Positions 6,186-14,029 of a DNA stretch of 16,153 nt are shown here, one piece after another (within the stretch, counting starts at the first letter, position 1; each line of letters starts with the position of its first letter). The stretch is from Ferrovaceae bacterium. GTDB lineage: Bacteria > Pseudomonadota > Gammaproteobacteria > Burkholderiales > Ferrovaceae. The translations under genes were made by a program, and so were the position numbers. Under the pieces are notes generated by a model. It saw only the letters and a list, made by a program, of their open reading frames with translations, made no database searches and was not told the DNA's origin. Location: NCBI GenBank assembly GCA_027457225.1, contig DAIDTL010000008.1, positions 426 to 16,578 of the forward strand. The letters are read 5' to 3'.

Positions 6186-9100
6186 TCAGATCGGGTCAGC
6201 GTGAGCGCTGACTGCATCAAAACGGTAGCCTTTGCGGATCATGAGTTCTTTGACCCAGGCAAAAACTACCGGTACAAAAACCAACGTGGCAATTGTAGCA
6301 ACGAGAAGTCCGCCGATAACTGCACGGCCAAGAGGAGCGTTTTGCTCGCCACCTTCACCCAGCCCAAGCGCCATGGGCACCATCCCGATCAGCATGGCAG
6401 CAGCCGTCATCAACACCGGGCGCAAACGGGTAAAGCCAGCTTCGAGCGCGGCTTTGACCGGATCGGCACCAGCGTGCATGCAATCATTGGCAAATGTGAC
6501 AACCAGGATGCTATTGGCCGTGGCGACGCCCAGGCTCATGATGGTTCCCATGAGTGATGGCACGCTAAAGGGGGTTGCTGTGACGAACAATATCCAAACG
6601 ATCCCACAAAGCGCTCCAGGTAAGGCCGTGATGATGATGAAAGGGTCTGTCCAGGATTGAAAGTTGACGACCATCATGAAATAGATCAGCGCCGCGGCAA
6701 AAATGATGCCGAGTCCCAGGCGAATGAATGCATGATTCATGCTTTCCGCCTGCCCTCTCATAACCAGTCGCGTGCCGGGCGGTAGCCGGGGCGTCATGTC
6801 GTCGACGACCTTCTGGATATCTGAAGAGAGAGAGCCGAGATCCCGGTCTTGAACATTTGCATAAATGTCGAATACGGGTTGCACATCATAATGGCTGATG
6901 ACAGCTGGCGTTTGACGCCGTTCAATCGTGGCAATATTGCTCAGTGGTTCGGTGGCGGCACCACCTTTGCCTGGTAACGGCATATTCATGATCTGGTCGA
7001 TGGACGAGATTTCCGATTGAGGGGTCTGTATGGCAATTGGATAGCCAACACCGGTTTTTGGATCTGGCCACAAGTTGTAGGAGATGACCGAACTGGAACT
7101 CAAGCCGATCAGAACATTATTGGCCGCATCGCGTTGGGTCATGCCGAGGTCGGCAGCACGATTTCTGTTGACGTTGACCTGTAGTAGCGGGGCGTTGCTG
7201 ATCTGGTGACGATGCACATCTGCCGCGCCCGGAATGGCGGCAATGCGCGTTTCGAGCTCCTGGGCGAGGGCCGGGATTTTGGGGTCGAAACCAGCAATCT
7301 GGATATCGATTGGGGCTGGAAGGCCGAAGTTGAGAATCTGGCTGACGATATCTGCGGGTTGAAAGAAGAAGTTTACCCCAGGGAATCGTTTTGGCAATTC
7401 GTTGCGCAAAAAGCGCACGTAATCTGGCGTACGTTTCTGGTGATCCGGTTTCAGGGAAATCAGGATTTCGCCATCAGCGGAACTGATGGTCGGGGTGTCA
7501 GTGAAGGCCAGGTTTACGGATTGAGGCAAACCGATATTGTCCAGAATCAGATCACGATCATGGCCCGGAATCAATTGGCGCAAGACGTCTTCCACTTTGC
7601 CATAGAGGACCTCCGTTTCTTCCAGCCGGGTTCCCGCAGGTGCAGTCACATGAATACGAATCTGTCCAGCATCCACAATTGGGAAAAAATCGCGTCCCAC
7701 AAAAGGGATCAGGGCTAGCGTGGCTAGCACAATGAAGCCGAAAGTTAAAATTACGTTGCGGCGATGGTTGAGACAGGTTTCCAGAGCGCCCATGTACAAG
7801 GTACGGAAGCGCTCGAAGGCGGATTCAAAACGCTGATGGTAGCCTGGACTGACATGCGTGTGACCGGCATCCAACTCCTTGGGCAGCAGGTATTTGACCA
7901 TGACCGGAACCAGGGTACGCGACAGCACCCAAGAGGCCAGCATGGCGTACACCACGGCCAATGCCAATGGCGTGAACAGGTATTTGGCAGGACCGTTGAG
8001 GAACAATACCGACACAAACACAATGCAAATGGAAAGCGTGGAAACCAGGGTGGGTACAAAAATCTGGCGCGCACCCATCAAAATGGTCTCCTCCAGCGGT
8101 TTGCCCAGCTTGGCGTTACGGTGGACGTTTTCAATTTCTACCGTAGCGTCATCCACCAGGATTCCTACTGCCAGAGCGAGGCCGCCCAGTGTCATGATGT
8201 TGAAGGTCTCTCCCGTGGCATAGAGAATGATGAGGGAGGTCAGGATCGAAAGTGGAATGGAAATCACCACAATAAACGTGCTACGCACGCTACCAAGAAA
8301 CAATAGGATCATGCCCGCAGTCAAAAGTGCAGCCATGAGGCCTTCGCCGACAACGCCTTTAATGGCAGCCTTGACGAACAGGGATTGATCGAACAGTTCA
8401 GTTATTTGAATGTCGGGATACTGGTCACGCAGTCCGGGCAGGATATCCTTGATACTTGCCACTACATCAAGAGTGGAGGCCTGTCCCGTTTTGAGGACAG
8501 TCAGCAGGGCGCCACGATGCCCTTCGCTGCGCACCACATTGGTTTGAACCCCAAAACCATCACGGACATGTGCCACATCCCGGATATAGATCCAGGAATT
8601 GCCCACCCGTTTGATGGGAACATCATTGAGTGCTTCGATGTTGGAGGGGTTCATGTTCATGCCGACGATATAATCAGTCATTCCGACTTTGGCATCCCCA
8701 GTAGGCAAGCTTAGATTCTGGTTGAGCAAGGCATTGTTGACGTCATCGGCACTGACTCCCTTGTCCATCATGGCAGCCGGATCGAGATCCACCTGGATTT
8801 GGCGCGGTTTCCCCCATATGGGAGAGCCAGGCGCGCACCCCTTACGGGGGCGATTGCAGTTCGGATCCGGTAGATACCAAAATCGTAGAGTTGCGACTCC
8901 GAGAGCTTGTTGCTGGACAGGGACATTTGAAGGATCGGAACGCTCGAGGCTTCATAGCGCAATATCAGCGGAGGCACGGTACCGAGTGGCATGCGGCGGA
9001 TGATGGTTTGCGAGATGGACACCACCTGGGCCACGGCTTCGGCAATCTTTACATTCGGTTGGAAGTAAACCTTGATGACGGCGGCACCATTGACTGTCTG

Positions 9101-9349
9101 TGATTCAATGGAGCGTACATCGTTGACACCTGCGGACAATGAGTACTCGCTAAAGGTTGTGATGTACTTTTCCATCTGGGAGGGCGGCAGGCCGCTGTAG
9201 TTCCAGATGACACTTACGACAGGAATGTCGATGTTGGGAAAAATATCCGTGGGTGTGTTACGAATCGAAACAATCCCAAGCAGCAGAATCAGAATTGCGG
9301 CGACAACAAAAGTATAAGGGCGCCTTAGCGCCAGTCTTACAATCCACAT
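6186..9349 (-). pseudogene. RND efflux inner-membrane transporter (AcrB-type permease), frameshifted
   Basis: Proton-driven RND pump. Two overlapping frames join into one protein: residues 1-180 read from ATG 9349, and the remaining 868 codons end at 6186-6188. The first frame leaves the family after LPYGG and stops at 8768. The continuation GKPRQIQVDLDP lies in the next frame over a run of five C at 8811-8815 (five G on the coding strand). One extra G restores a 1054-residue protein, a normal RND length. The proton-relay aspartates are in ILVDDATVEIEN at about residues 400-401, like AcrB D407/D408. The TM10 lysine of AcrB (SAKNAIL) reads TANSIL here. The break may be a real mutation, a homopolymer sequencing error, or -1 recoding, because a G GGA AAC heptamer sits there. 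Specific substrates cannot be deduced. No clear RBS precedes the ATG. Confidence 0.82.
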
Positions 9350-9391
9350 GAGAAGTCAGGGAGGGTCTGCAGAGACGATAGTCGACTCATT

Positions 9392-10129
9392 CTAACACGC
9401 AGCCAGAAACAAAAAAACGGCCGGTTTGCGATCCAATGGGAGGTGTGGAGCGCGGCGCCATTCCGCGACACTGGCGGTGCGAATGACTTGCTGTGGGCCG
9501 GCTAAGTCTAGCGCCACGCAGAGCAACGCCCCTGGATTGAGGGTTTCCAACAAGGCTGTCAACAGCGCGATATTGCGGTAAGGTGTTTCAATGAAGATTT
9601 GGGTCTCGCGCTCCACGCGCGAGCGTTTTTCGAGCTGTAGGATGCGTGTGCGGCGAGTTGCGTTGTCCACAGGCAGGTAACCCTGGAAGGCAAAACGTTG
9701 TCCCTCAAGCCCTGAAGCCATCAGTGCCAGCAGGATCGAAGAAGGTCCGACCATGGGAACCACGGTAAATCCCTGTTGATGGGCGAGACGCACCAATTGA
9801 GCGCCTGGATCAGCTACCGCAGGACACCCTGCTTCAGACATCAAACCTACATCAAACCCGGTGCTCAGAGGGTGAAGTAAGGAGGCGACTTCCGCTGCAG
9901 GGGTATGTTCATTAAGCGTTGCCATGCGAATCAAGGCCAGCGGCGTCGGGTGGGCAAATTCTTTAAGGATGCGCCGGGCTGTTTTGGCGTCCTCAACAAC
10001 AAAATGATTGAGGGCTCTGACTGTCTCTACAACCATTTTCGGAAGCTGTTCCAATCCATCAAAGTCCGTGAGGGGCACGGGGATCAGGAAGAGGCAGCCG
10101 CGGTTTTGAGTTTCAGAGGTTTGGGCCAT
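9392..10129 (-). CDS. SAM-dependent methyltransferase, RsmI-like (TP-methylase family)
   Basis: 245-residue protein of the tetrapyrrole/RsmI methylase fold. Landmarks are GLMSEAGCPAVADPG at residues 95-109, equivalent to the RsmI signature SDAGTP-ISDPG, and GPSS at 128-131 followed by a Leu/Ala-rich SAM-pocket helix. RsmI 2'-O-methylates C1402 of 16S rRNA. This protein is about 40 residues shorter than E. coli RsmI and its motif is altered (EAGCPAVADPG), so it looks like the RsmI-related paralogue found beside maf in several beta/gammaproteobacteria, with an uncertain substrate. It precedes the RND pump by 42 nt on the same strand and may be co-transcribed with it. It diverges from crcB across 65 nt. 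There is no obvious Shine-Dalgarno before the ATG. Confidence 0.85.
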   Translation of the reverse strand: MAQTSETQNRGCLFLIPVPLTDFDGLEQLPKMVVETVRALNHFVVEDAKTARRILKEFAHPTPLALIRMATLNEHTPAAEVASLLHPLSTGFDVGLMSEAGCPAVADPGAQLVRLAHQQGFTVVPMVGPSSILLALMASGLEGQRFAFQGYLPVDNATRRTRILQLEKRSRVERETQIFIETPYRNIALLTALLETLNPGALLCVALDLAGPQQVIRTASVAEWRRAPHLPLDRKPAVFLFLAAC

Positions 10130-10194
10130 GGATTTTGCTACTCGTTCATGAGAATGGGTTGACGCCTGAGCTCAAAAGTTGTCATTGTAGCGGC

Positions 10195-10584
10195 ATGACG
10201 ATCGGGTACGGAATGGACGCACTTGCGGTGGGGGTGGGTGGCGCGCTGGGCGCCTGGTTGCGCTGGGGATTGTCGGTGGCCCTCAATGCGAGCCTGCCGC
10301 GCCTGCCCTTGGGAACCCTGGCCGCTAATTTGCTGGGTGGTTTTATGATGGGGATACTCAGTGAAGGGCTGATGCTTCACTGGGTTCCAGAATCCTTGCG
10401 CCTGTTGCTTCTGACAGGCTTTCTGGGGGGATTGACGACGTTTTCCACGTTTTCGGCTGAAGTCGTGAACAGTTTTCGTCACGGGCGACCGGGTTCGGCC
10501 ATTCTTGAAATCCTGCTTCATACAGGGGGCTCCCTGGGGCTGACTTGGTGTGGAATCCTGATGACACGTGCCCTGTTGGGATAA
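10195..10584 (+). CDS. crcB: Fluoride-specific ion channel CrcB (Fluc)
   Basis: Small dual-topology membrane protein that exports fluoride. With the ATG at 10195 it has 129 residues and four hydrophobic segments. Family signatures are GGALGAWLRW near the N-terminus, PLGTLAANLLGGF, and GFLGGLTTFSTFSAEV, the highly conserved pore motif. The ATG at 10213 is an alternative start that fits the E. coli length slightly better; neither has a strong RBS (a GGGT lies 6 nt before 10213). The divergent spacer holds TTGACG at 10159-10164 as a possible -35, but no good -10. I found no fluoride riboswitch: the spacer is only 65 nt and has no crcB-motif match. The stop is 11 nt from the convergent yceF stop. 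Confidence 0.93.
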   Translation: MTIGYGMDALAVGVGGALGAWLRWGLSVALNASLPRLPLGTLAANLLGGFMMGILSEGLMLHWVPESLRLLLLTGFLGGLTTFSTFSAEVVNSFRHGRPGSAILEILLHTGGSLGLTWCGILMTRALLG

Positions 10585-10595
10585 TCGTCAGGATG

Positions 10596-11174
10596 TTAGG
10601 GAACCTCGATTCCTTCATGCCGAAGCATGGTTGTCAAGCGAATCAGTGGTAACCCGATCAGTGCAGTTTGGGCGTCGCTTTTGACCCACTCCAACAGCGT
10701 GATGCCCAGAGTTTCGATACGACCGCTTCCGGCGCAGTCGTAAGGTTGGTCAGCTTTCAGGTAGCGTTCGATCTGGTTGTCGCTGAGTATCCGGTAGCGA
10801 ACTGTTGACACCACTCTATCCCGCTGTATCTGACCTGTCATGGCATTCAAAAGACACAGTGCGGTATGGAATGCCATCTCCTGACCGCTTGCCTGCTGCA
10901 GTTGTCGGACGGCATTGGCGTGATTTCCGGGTTTTCCTATCAGTTGCCCTTGCAGCAGGGCAATTTGGTCACTGCCCACAATCAGTGCATGAGGGTGCGT
11001 TTCGGCGATCTTGCGCGCTTTGGTTTCGGCCAGGCGCTCACAGGTAGTGAGCGGGGATTCGTTGGGTAATGGTGATTCATCCAGGTGAGGTGCAATGGCT
11101 TCAAAAGGTAAACGCAGACGGGCAAGCAGTTCGCTCCGATAGGGAGAGCCGGAAGCTAAAACCAGAGAAGGCAT
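10596..11174 (-). CDS. yceF: Maf-family nucleotide pyrophosphatase, YceF type (7-methyl-GTP pyrophosphatase)
   Basis: House-cleaning enzyme; E. coli YceF hydrolyses 7-methyl-GTP to the monophosphate and pyrophosphate. 192 residues from ATG 11174, giving MPSLVLASGSPYRSELLARL, the normal Maf N-terminus. The longer frame back to 11204 adds ten residues with no family match and begins upstream of the predicted transcript start. Motifs are ASGSPYR (7-13), Lys52 in AETKA, catalytic Asp69 in IVGSDQ, and IGKP. The YceF-type ending CAGSGRIETLGITL...LIGLPLI resembles E. coli YceF more than the dTTPase YhdE. It is divergent from yceD, exactly the E. coli arrangement. Confidence 0.93.
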   Translation of the reverse strand: MPSLVLASGSPYRSELLARLRLPFEAIAPHLDESPLPNESPLTTCERLAETKARKIAETHPHALIVGSDQIALLQGQLIGKPGNHANAVRQLQQASGQEMAFHTALCLLNAMTGQIQRDRVVSTVRYRILSDNQIERYLKADQPYDCAGSGRIETLGITLLEWVKSDAQTALIGLPLIRLTTMLRHEGIEVP

Positions 11175-11204
11175 GGAACGATCCCACGTTTTTACGGACT
11201 GCAT

Positions 11205-11213
11205 ACTATAGCA
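11205..11213 (-). promoter_or_regulatory. Probable yceF (maf) promoter, extended -10
   Basis: On the minus strand the bases read TGCTATAGT: an extended -10 (TG plus one base) joined to TATAGT. No good -35 lies at 17 nt, as is common for extended -10 promoters. The expected start near 11198 gives a leader of about 24 nt to the ATG at 11174, with a GGGA patch as a weak RBS. This supports the 11174 start. Confidence 0.55.
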
Positions 11214-11239
11214 AGGTCTGCAAAAACCTCGTTAAGTCT

Positions 11240-11268
11240 TTGACAATATGGGAAAGAAGCACTAGAAT
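11240..11268 (+). promoter_or_regulatory. Main promoter of the yceD-rpmF-plsX-fab operon
   Basis: Perfect -35 TTGACA (11240-11245), exactly 17 nt of spacer, and -10 TAGAAT (11263-11268, five of six consensus bases). Transcription should begin at about 11274-11277, that is one to four bases before the yceD ATG at 11278. It lies in the 103-bp divergent spacer with yceF. This is the strongest promoter visible in the window together with that of rne. Confidence 0.85.
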
Positions 11269-11277
11269 GCCCGCCTT

Positions 11278-11781
11278 ATGTTTGAAGCTCCCATCCTGGA
11301 TCCGGTGCGCTTCACGACGCAGGGCGAGGTCGTTGAGGGTCACGGTTTTCCGGGAGATCTCGAGCGACTGAGGGGAGTGCTCTTTTCAGCGGAAGGCGGG
11401 TTTCATTTTCGCATCGCTGGGGGGAGGGGACCCGATGGATCGCCTATGATCACGATTCACCTGGATGGCTGGGTCATGTTGACCTGCCGACGTTGTTTGG
11501 AAGGTGTTCCCTTTGTCCTGGAGATTGATGATCGGGTTGTCATGGTCAAGGAAGAGGCCGCATTGCCGGATCTGGAAGATGAGGAAACAGGGGTCGACGC
11601 GATCGTGCAGCCAGAGCGGCTCAACGTAGCGGAGATGTTGGAGGAAGAAATTCTATTGGCACTGCCGCTGGCACCTTGTCATCACGAAGGGGAGTGCAGC
11701 ATCAACCGTGATGTAATCCAGCACAGGCGGGAAAACCCGTTTGCGGCTTTGGGGAAATTGAAACCACCGTCCAGCGCATGA
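11278..11781 (+). CDS. yceD: YceD family protein (DUF177), 23S rRNA accumulation protein
   Basis: 167-residue acidic protein of the YceD/DUF177 family, linked in E. coli and plants to 23S rRNA accumulation and nearly always placed before rpmF. It begins MFEAPILDPVRF, like E. coli (LTLDPVRT). It has the family Cys pair LTCRRC (Cys70 and Cys73), a further Cys134 and Cys140, the LAEDE-like helix LEEEILLALPLAP, and the typical end NPFAALGKLK. There is no Shine-Dalgarno, and the predicted transcript starts only one to four bases upstream, so translation is probably leaderless. It is the first gene of the operon; rpmF follows after 44 nt with a good RBS of its own. Confidence 0.92.
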   Translation: MFEAPILDPVRFTTQGEVVEGHGFPGDLERLRGVLFSAEGGFHFRIAGGRGPDGSPMITIHLDGWVMLTCRRCLEGVPFVLEIDDRVVMVKEEAALPDLEDEETGVDAIVQPERLNVAEMLEEEILLALPLAPCHHEGECSINRDVIQHRRENPFAALGKLKPPSSA

Positions 11782-11825
11782 TTAATTAACCGGGTCCGCA
11801 TGACCTGATTTGAAGGAGTAGCAGC

Positions 11826-12008
11826 ATGGCAGTTCAACAAAACAAAAAGTCACCGTCCAAGCGGGGCATGCATCGATCGCATGATTTTCTGGGTAACCCA
11901 CCACTTGCTACTGAGCCGACCACAGGTGAAGTGCATCTGCGCCACCACATCAGCCCCAACGGTTTTTATCGTGGCAAGAAAGTGGTTCGAACCAAAAGCG
12001 ACCAGTAA
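11826..12008 (+). CDS. rpmF: 50S ribosomal protein bL32
   Basis: 60-residue basic protein of the large subunit, beginning MAVQQNKKSPSKRGMHRSHD, nearly identical to E. coli L32 at the N-terminus, and ending with HLRHHISPNGFYRGKKV. It lacks the zinc-binding Cys pairs of the C+ form, so it is the C- (E. coli-like) type. A strong Shine-Dalgarno AAGGAG at 11813-11818 lies 7 nt before the ATG. Its place between yceD and plsX is conserved across many proteobacteria and ties ribosome and lipid synthesis. Confidence 0.98.
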   Translation: MAVQQNKKSPSKRGMHRSHDFLGNPPLATEPTTGEVHLRHHISPNGFYRGKKVVRTKSDQ

Positions 12009-12038
12009 TTCTTTTTTCACTGCCGTCGTTCCCGACGC

Positions 12039-13058
12039 GTGAGAGTGAACATCACTATTGCAGTCGACGCCATGGGCGGGGATTACGGACCTGAAGTCAC
12101 CGTGCCGGCTGTCCTTGATCTGCTGGATCGTGATCATGGGGTTTCTGTCATTCTGGTTGGAGTGCCCGGCCGCATCGAAGCGGTGCTTCGTCGGAGTCAG
12201 ACTGTCCTGTCGGCCCGTCTCCAGATTCTGGCAGCGACCGAGGTCGTTGCCATGGACGAACCACCCGCCCAAGCACTCAAAAATAAAAAAGACTCCTCTA
12301 TGCGCGTGGCCATCAACCTGGTCCGTGATGGTGGCGCTGCATGCTGTGTCAGTGCTGGAAACACTGGTGCATTAATGGCGACCGCGCGATTTGTCTTGAA
12401 AATGATGCCTGGGATTGAACGTCCCGCCATAGCCACGACATTGCCCACTATTAATGGGCATGTCTATGTTTTGGATTTGGGCGCTAACGTGGATTGTAAC
12501 GCCGAGCATCTTTATCAGTTTGGCATCATGGGTTCCATATTGGCCTCTGCTGTGGATGGCAAAGAGCGCCCTAGTGTTGGATTGCTCAATATCGGACATG
12601 AGGCCATCAAGGGAAGTGAAGTCATCAAACAGGCAGCCGAACTGCTCCGGAACTCACCCATCAACTTTCACGGTAATGTGGAAGGTGACGATATTTACCG
12701 TGGCACTGTGGATGTGGTGGTTTGTGATGGATTTGTAGGCAATGTCGTGCTAAAAACCTCAGAGGGACTGGCCTGGATGATGGTGCAGATAATTCGTCGT
12801 GAATTCAGCAAAAATCTTGTGAGCCGCTTGGCGGCGCTGATTGCGTTGCCGGTCCTGAACAGGTTTCGGCGCCATATGGATCCCCGTCAATACAATGGTG
12901 CGAGCCTGCTGGGCCTTAAAGGGTTGGTTATCAAAAGTCATGGCGGCGCCGATGCCTATGCATTTCGACATGCACTGCAATATGCGGCATCTGAAGTCAG
13001 GAGCAACGTACTTGGCCGTATCGAAGCCTCAGTCATGCAACTGGAACCTTCCATCTGA
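12039..13058 (+). CDS. plsX: Phosphate acyltransferase PlsX
   Basis: Converts acyl-ACP and phosphate to acyl-phosphate, the donor for PlsY in phospholipid synthesis; a peripheral membrane enzyme. 339 residues. Signatures are AVDAMGGDYGPEV (residues 8-20), SAGNTGALMA (105-114) and GLKGLVIKSHGGAD near the end. I used the GTG at 12039; a second GTG at 12045 gives MNITIAVDAMGG and is equally plausible. Neither has a good RBS, so translation may be coupled to rpmF 30 nt upstream. The stop overlaps the fabH start (TGATG). Confidence 0.96.
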   Translation: MRVNITIAVDAMGGDYGPEVTVPAVLDLLDRDHGVSVILVGVPGRIEAVLRRSQTVLSARLQILAATEVVAMDEPPAQALKNKKDSSMRVAINLVRDGGAACCVSAGNTGALMATARFVLKMMPGIERPAIATTLPTINGHVYVLDLGANVDCNAEHLYQFGIMGSILASAVDGKERPSVGLLNIGHEAIKGSEVIKQAAELLRNSPINFHGNVEGDDIYRGTVDVVVCDGFVGNVVLKTSEGLAWMMVQIIRREFSKNLVSRLAALIALPVLNRFRRHMDPRQYNGASLLGLKGLVIKSHGGADAYAFRHALQYAASEVRSNVLGRIEASVMQLEPSI

Positions 13059-14017
13059 TGATCTATTCGAAAATCGCGGGTACTGGCAGCTATATTCCTG
13101 AGCACATCCTGACCAATCAGGACCTGGAAAAAATCGTTGAAACCAATGATGCGTGGATTCAGTCTCGCACAGGAATTCGGCAACGACATGTGCGCGCTGA
13201 AAACCAGCTCACCAGCGACTTGGCCCTGCTTGCGGCCCAACGAGCAATGGCTGCCGCTGTCGTTACACCTTCTGATGTGGATTTGCTCATCGTGGCAACG
13301 ACGACACCCGACATGGTTTTTCCCAGCACTGCCTGCTTTCTTCAGGCCAAACTGGGCATGACTGGCGGAGCCGCTTTTGATGTACAGGCTGTTTGCACAG
13401 GTTTTGTTTATGCGTTGGCTATCGCTGACAAATTCATTAGAAGTGGCGGTTCGAAGTGTGCCCTGGTGGTCGGAGCTGAGACATTTACCAATCTGCTGGA
13501 CTGGGACGACCGTAACACCTGCGTCCTGTTTGGGGATGGTGCTGGTGCTGTGGTCTTGCGACCCAGTGATGCGCCGGGTATTTATTCCACGCACCTGCAT
13601 TCAGATGGTCGTTATGCGAATAAGTTATTCGTACCCGGCTCGGTTTGCGGGGGTAAAGCAACGGGCTCTCCCACGGTGAAGATGGACGGGGGGTCTGTAT
13701 TCAGGTTTGCCGTCAAGGTACTGGATCAGGTTTGCCGCGAAGCCCTGGAAGCCAATCACCTGAATGTTTCTGAAGTAGACTGGCTGGTTCCCCATCAAGC
13801 CAATATTCGGATCATCGAATCTACGGCTCTTAAGATGGGAATTGATAAAAGCCGGGTCATCGTGACCGTGGGTGATCATGGCAACACTTCGGCTGCATCT
13901 ATTCCACTTGCTCTCGATCTGGCGGTACGCGATGGACGCATCAAGCCAGGTCAGCCCGTTCTGCTCGCGGGCGTAGGGGGGGGCTTTACCTGGGGCTCGG
14001 CATTGATAAGGATGTAA
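13058..14017 (+). CDS. fabH: Beta-ketoacyl-ACP synthase III
   Basis: Starts fatty-acid synthesis by condensing acetyl-CoA with malonyl-ACP. 319 residues, standard length. The catalytic triad is visible: Cys113 in VQAVCTGF, His246 in VPHQANIR, and Asn276 in DHGNTSAAS. GDGAGAVVL and the C-terminal GGGFTWGSALIRM are family signatures. The segment before Asn276 reads VGDHGN rather than the common VDRYGN, a mild variant. The ATG shares its A with the plsX stop (TGATG), indicating translational coupling. Confidence 0.97.
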   Translation: MIYSKIAGTGSYIPEHILTNQDLEKIVETNDAWIQSRTGIRQRHVRAENQLTSDLALLAAQRAMAAAVVTPSDVDLLIVATTTPDMVFPSTACFLQAKLGMTGGAAFDVQAVCTGFVYALAIADKFIRSGGSKCALVVGAETFTNLLDWDDRNTCVLFGDGAGAVVLRPSDAPGIYSTHLHSDGRYANKLFVPGSVCGGKATGSPTVKMDGGSVFRFAVKVLDQVCREALEANHLNVSEVDWLVPHQANIRIIESTALKMGIDKSRVIVTVGDHGNTSAASIPLALDLAVRDGRIKPGQPVLLAGVGGGFTWGSALIRM

Positions 14018-14029
14018 AGGGCAACACTG

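Noticed and set aside
7206..8306. Plus-strand open frames of 170 and 180 codons opposite the RND pump
   Set aside because: They mirror the pump's codon structure, show no known motif and lack a credible start.
10130..10194. Fluoride riboswitch upstream of crcB
   Set aside because: The spacer is only 65 nt and has no match to the crcB riboswitch core; its simple A/T content offers no pseudoknot of the expected form.
10135..10194. Upstream extension of crcB from 10135
   Set aside because: The added 20 residues are hydrophilic and have no counterpart in the CrcB family, which begins close to the first membrane segment.
4336..10584. Mobile element carrying the accessory block
   Set aside because: I saw no transposase, integrase, tRNA target, terminal inverted repeats or direct repeats at its edges.
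10616..10629. CATGC-CGAA-GCATG hairpin as a terminator for crcB
   Set aside because: It has only 5 bp with no T run and lies inside the coding end of yceF.
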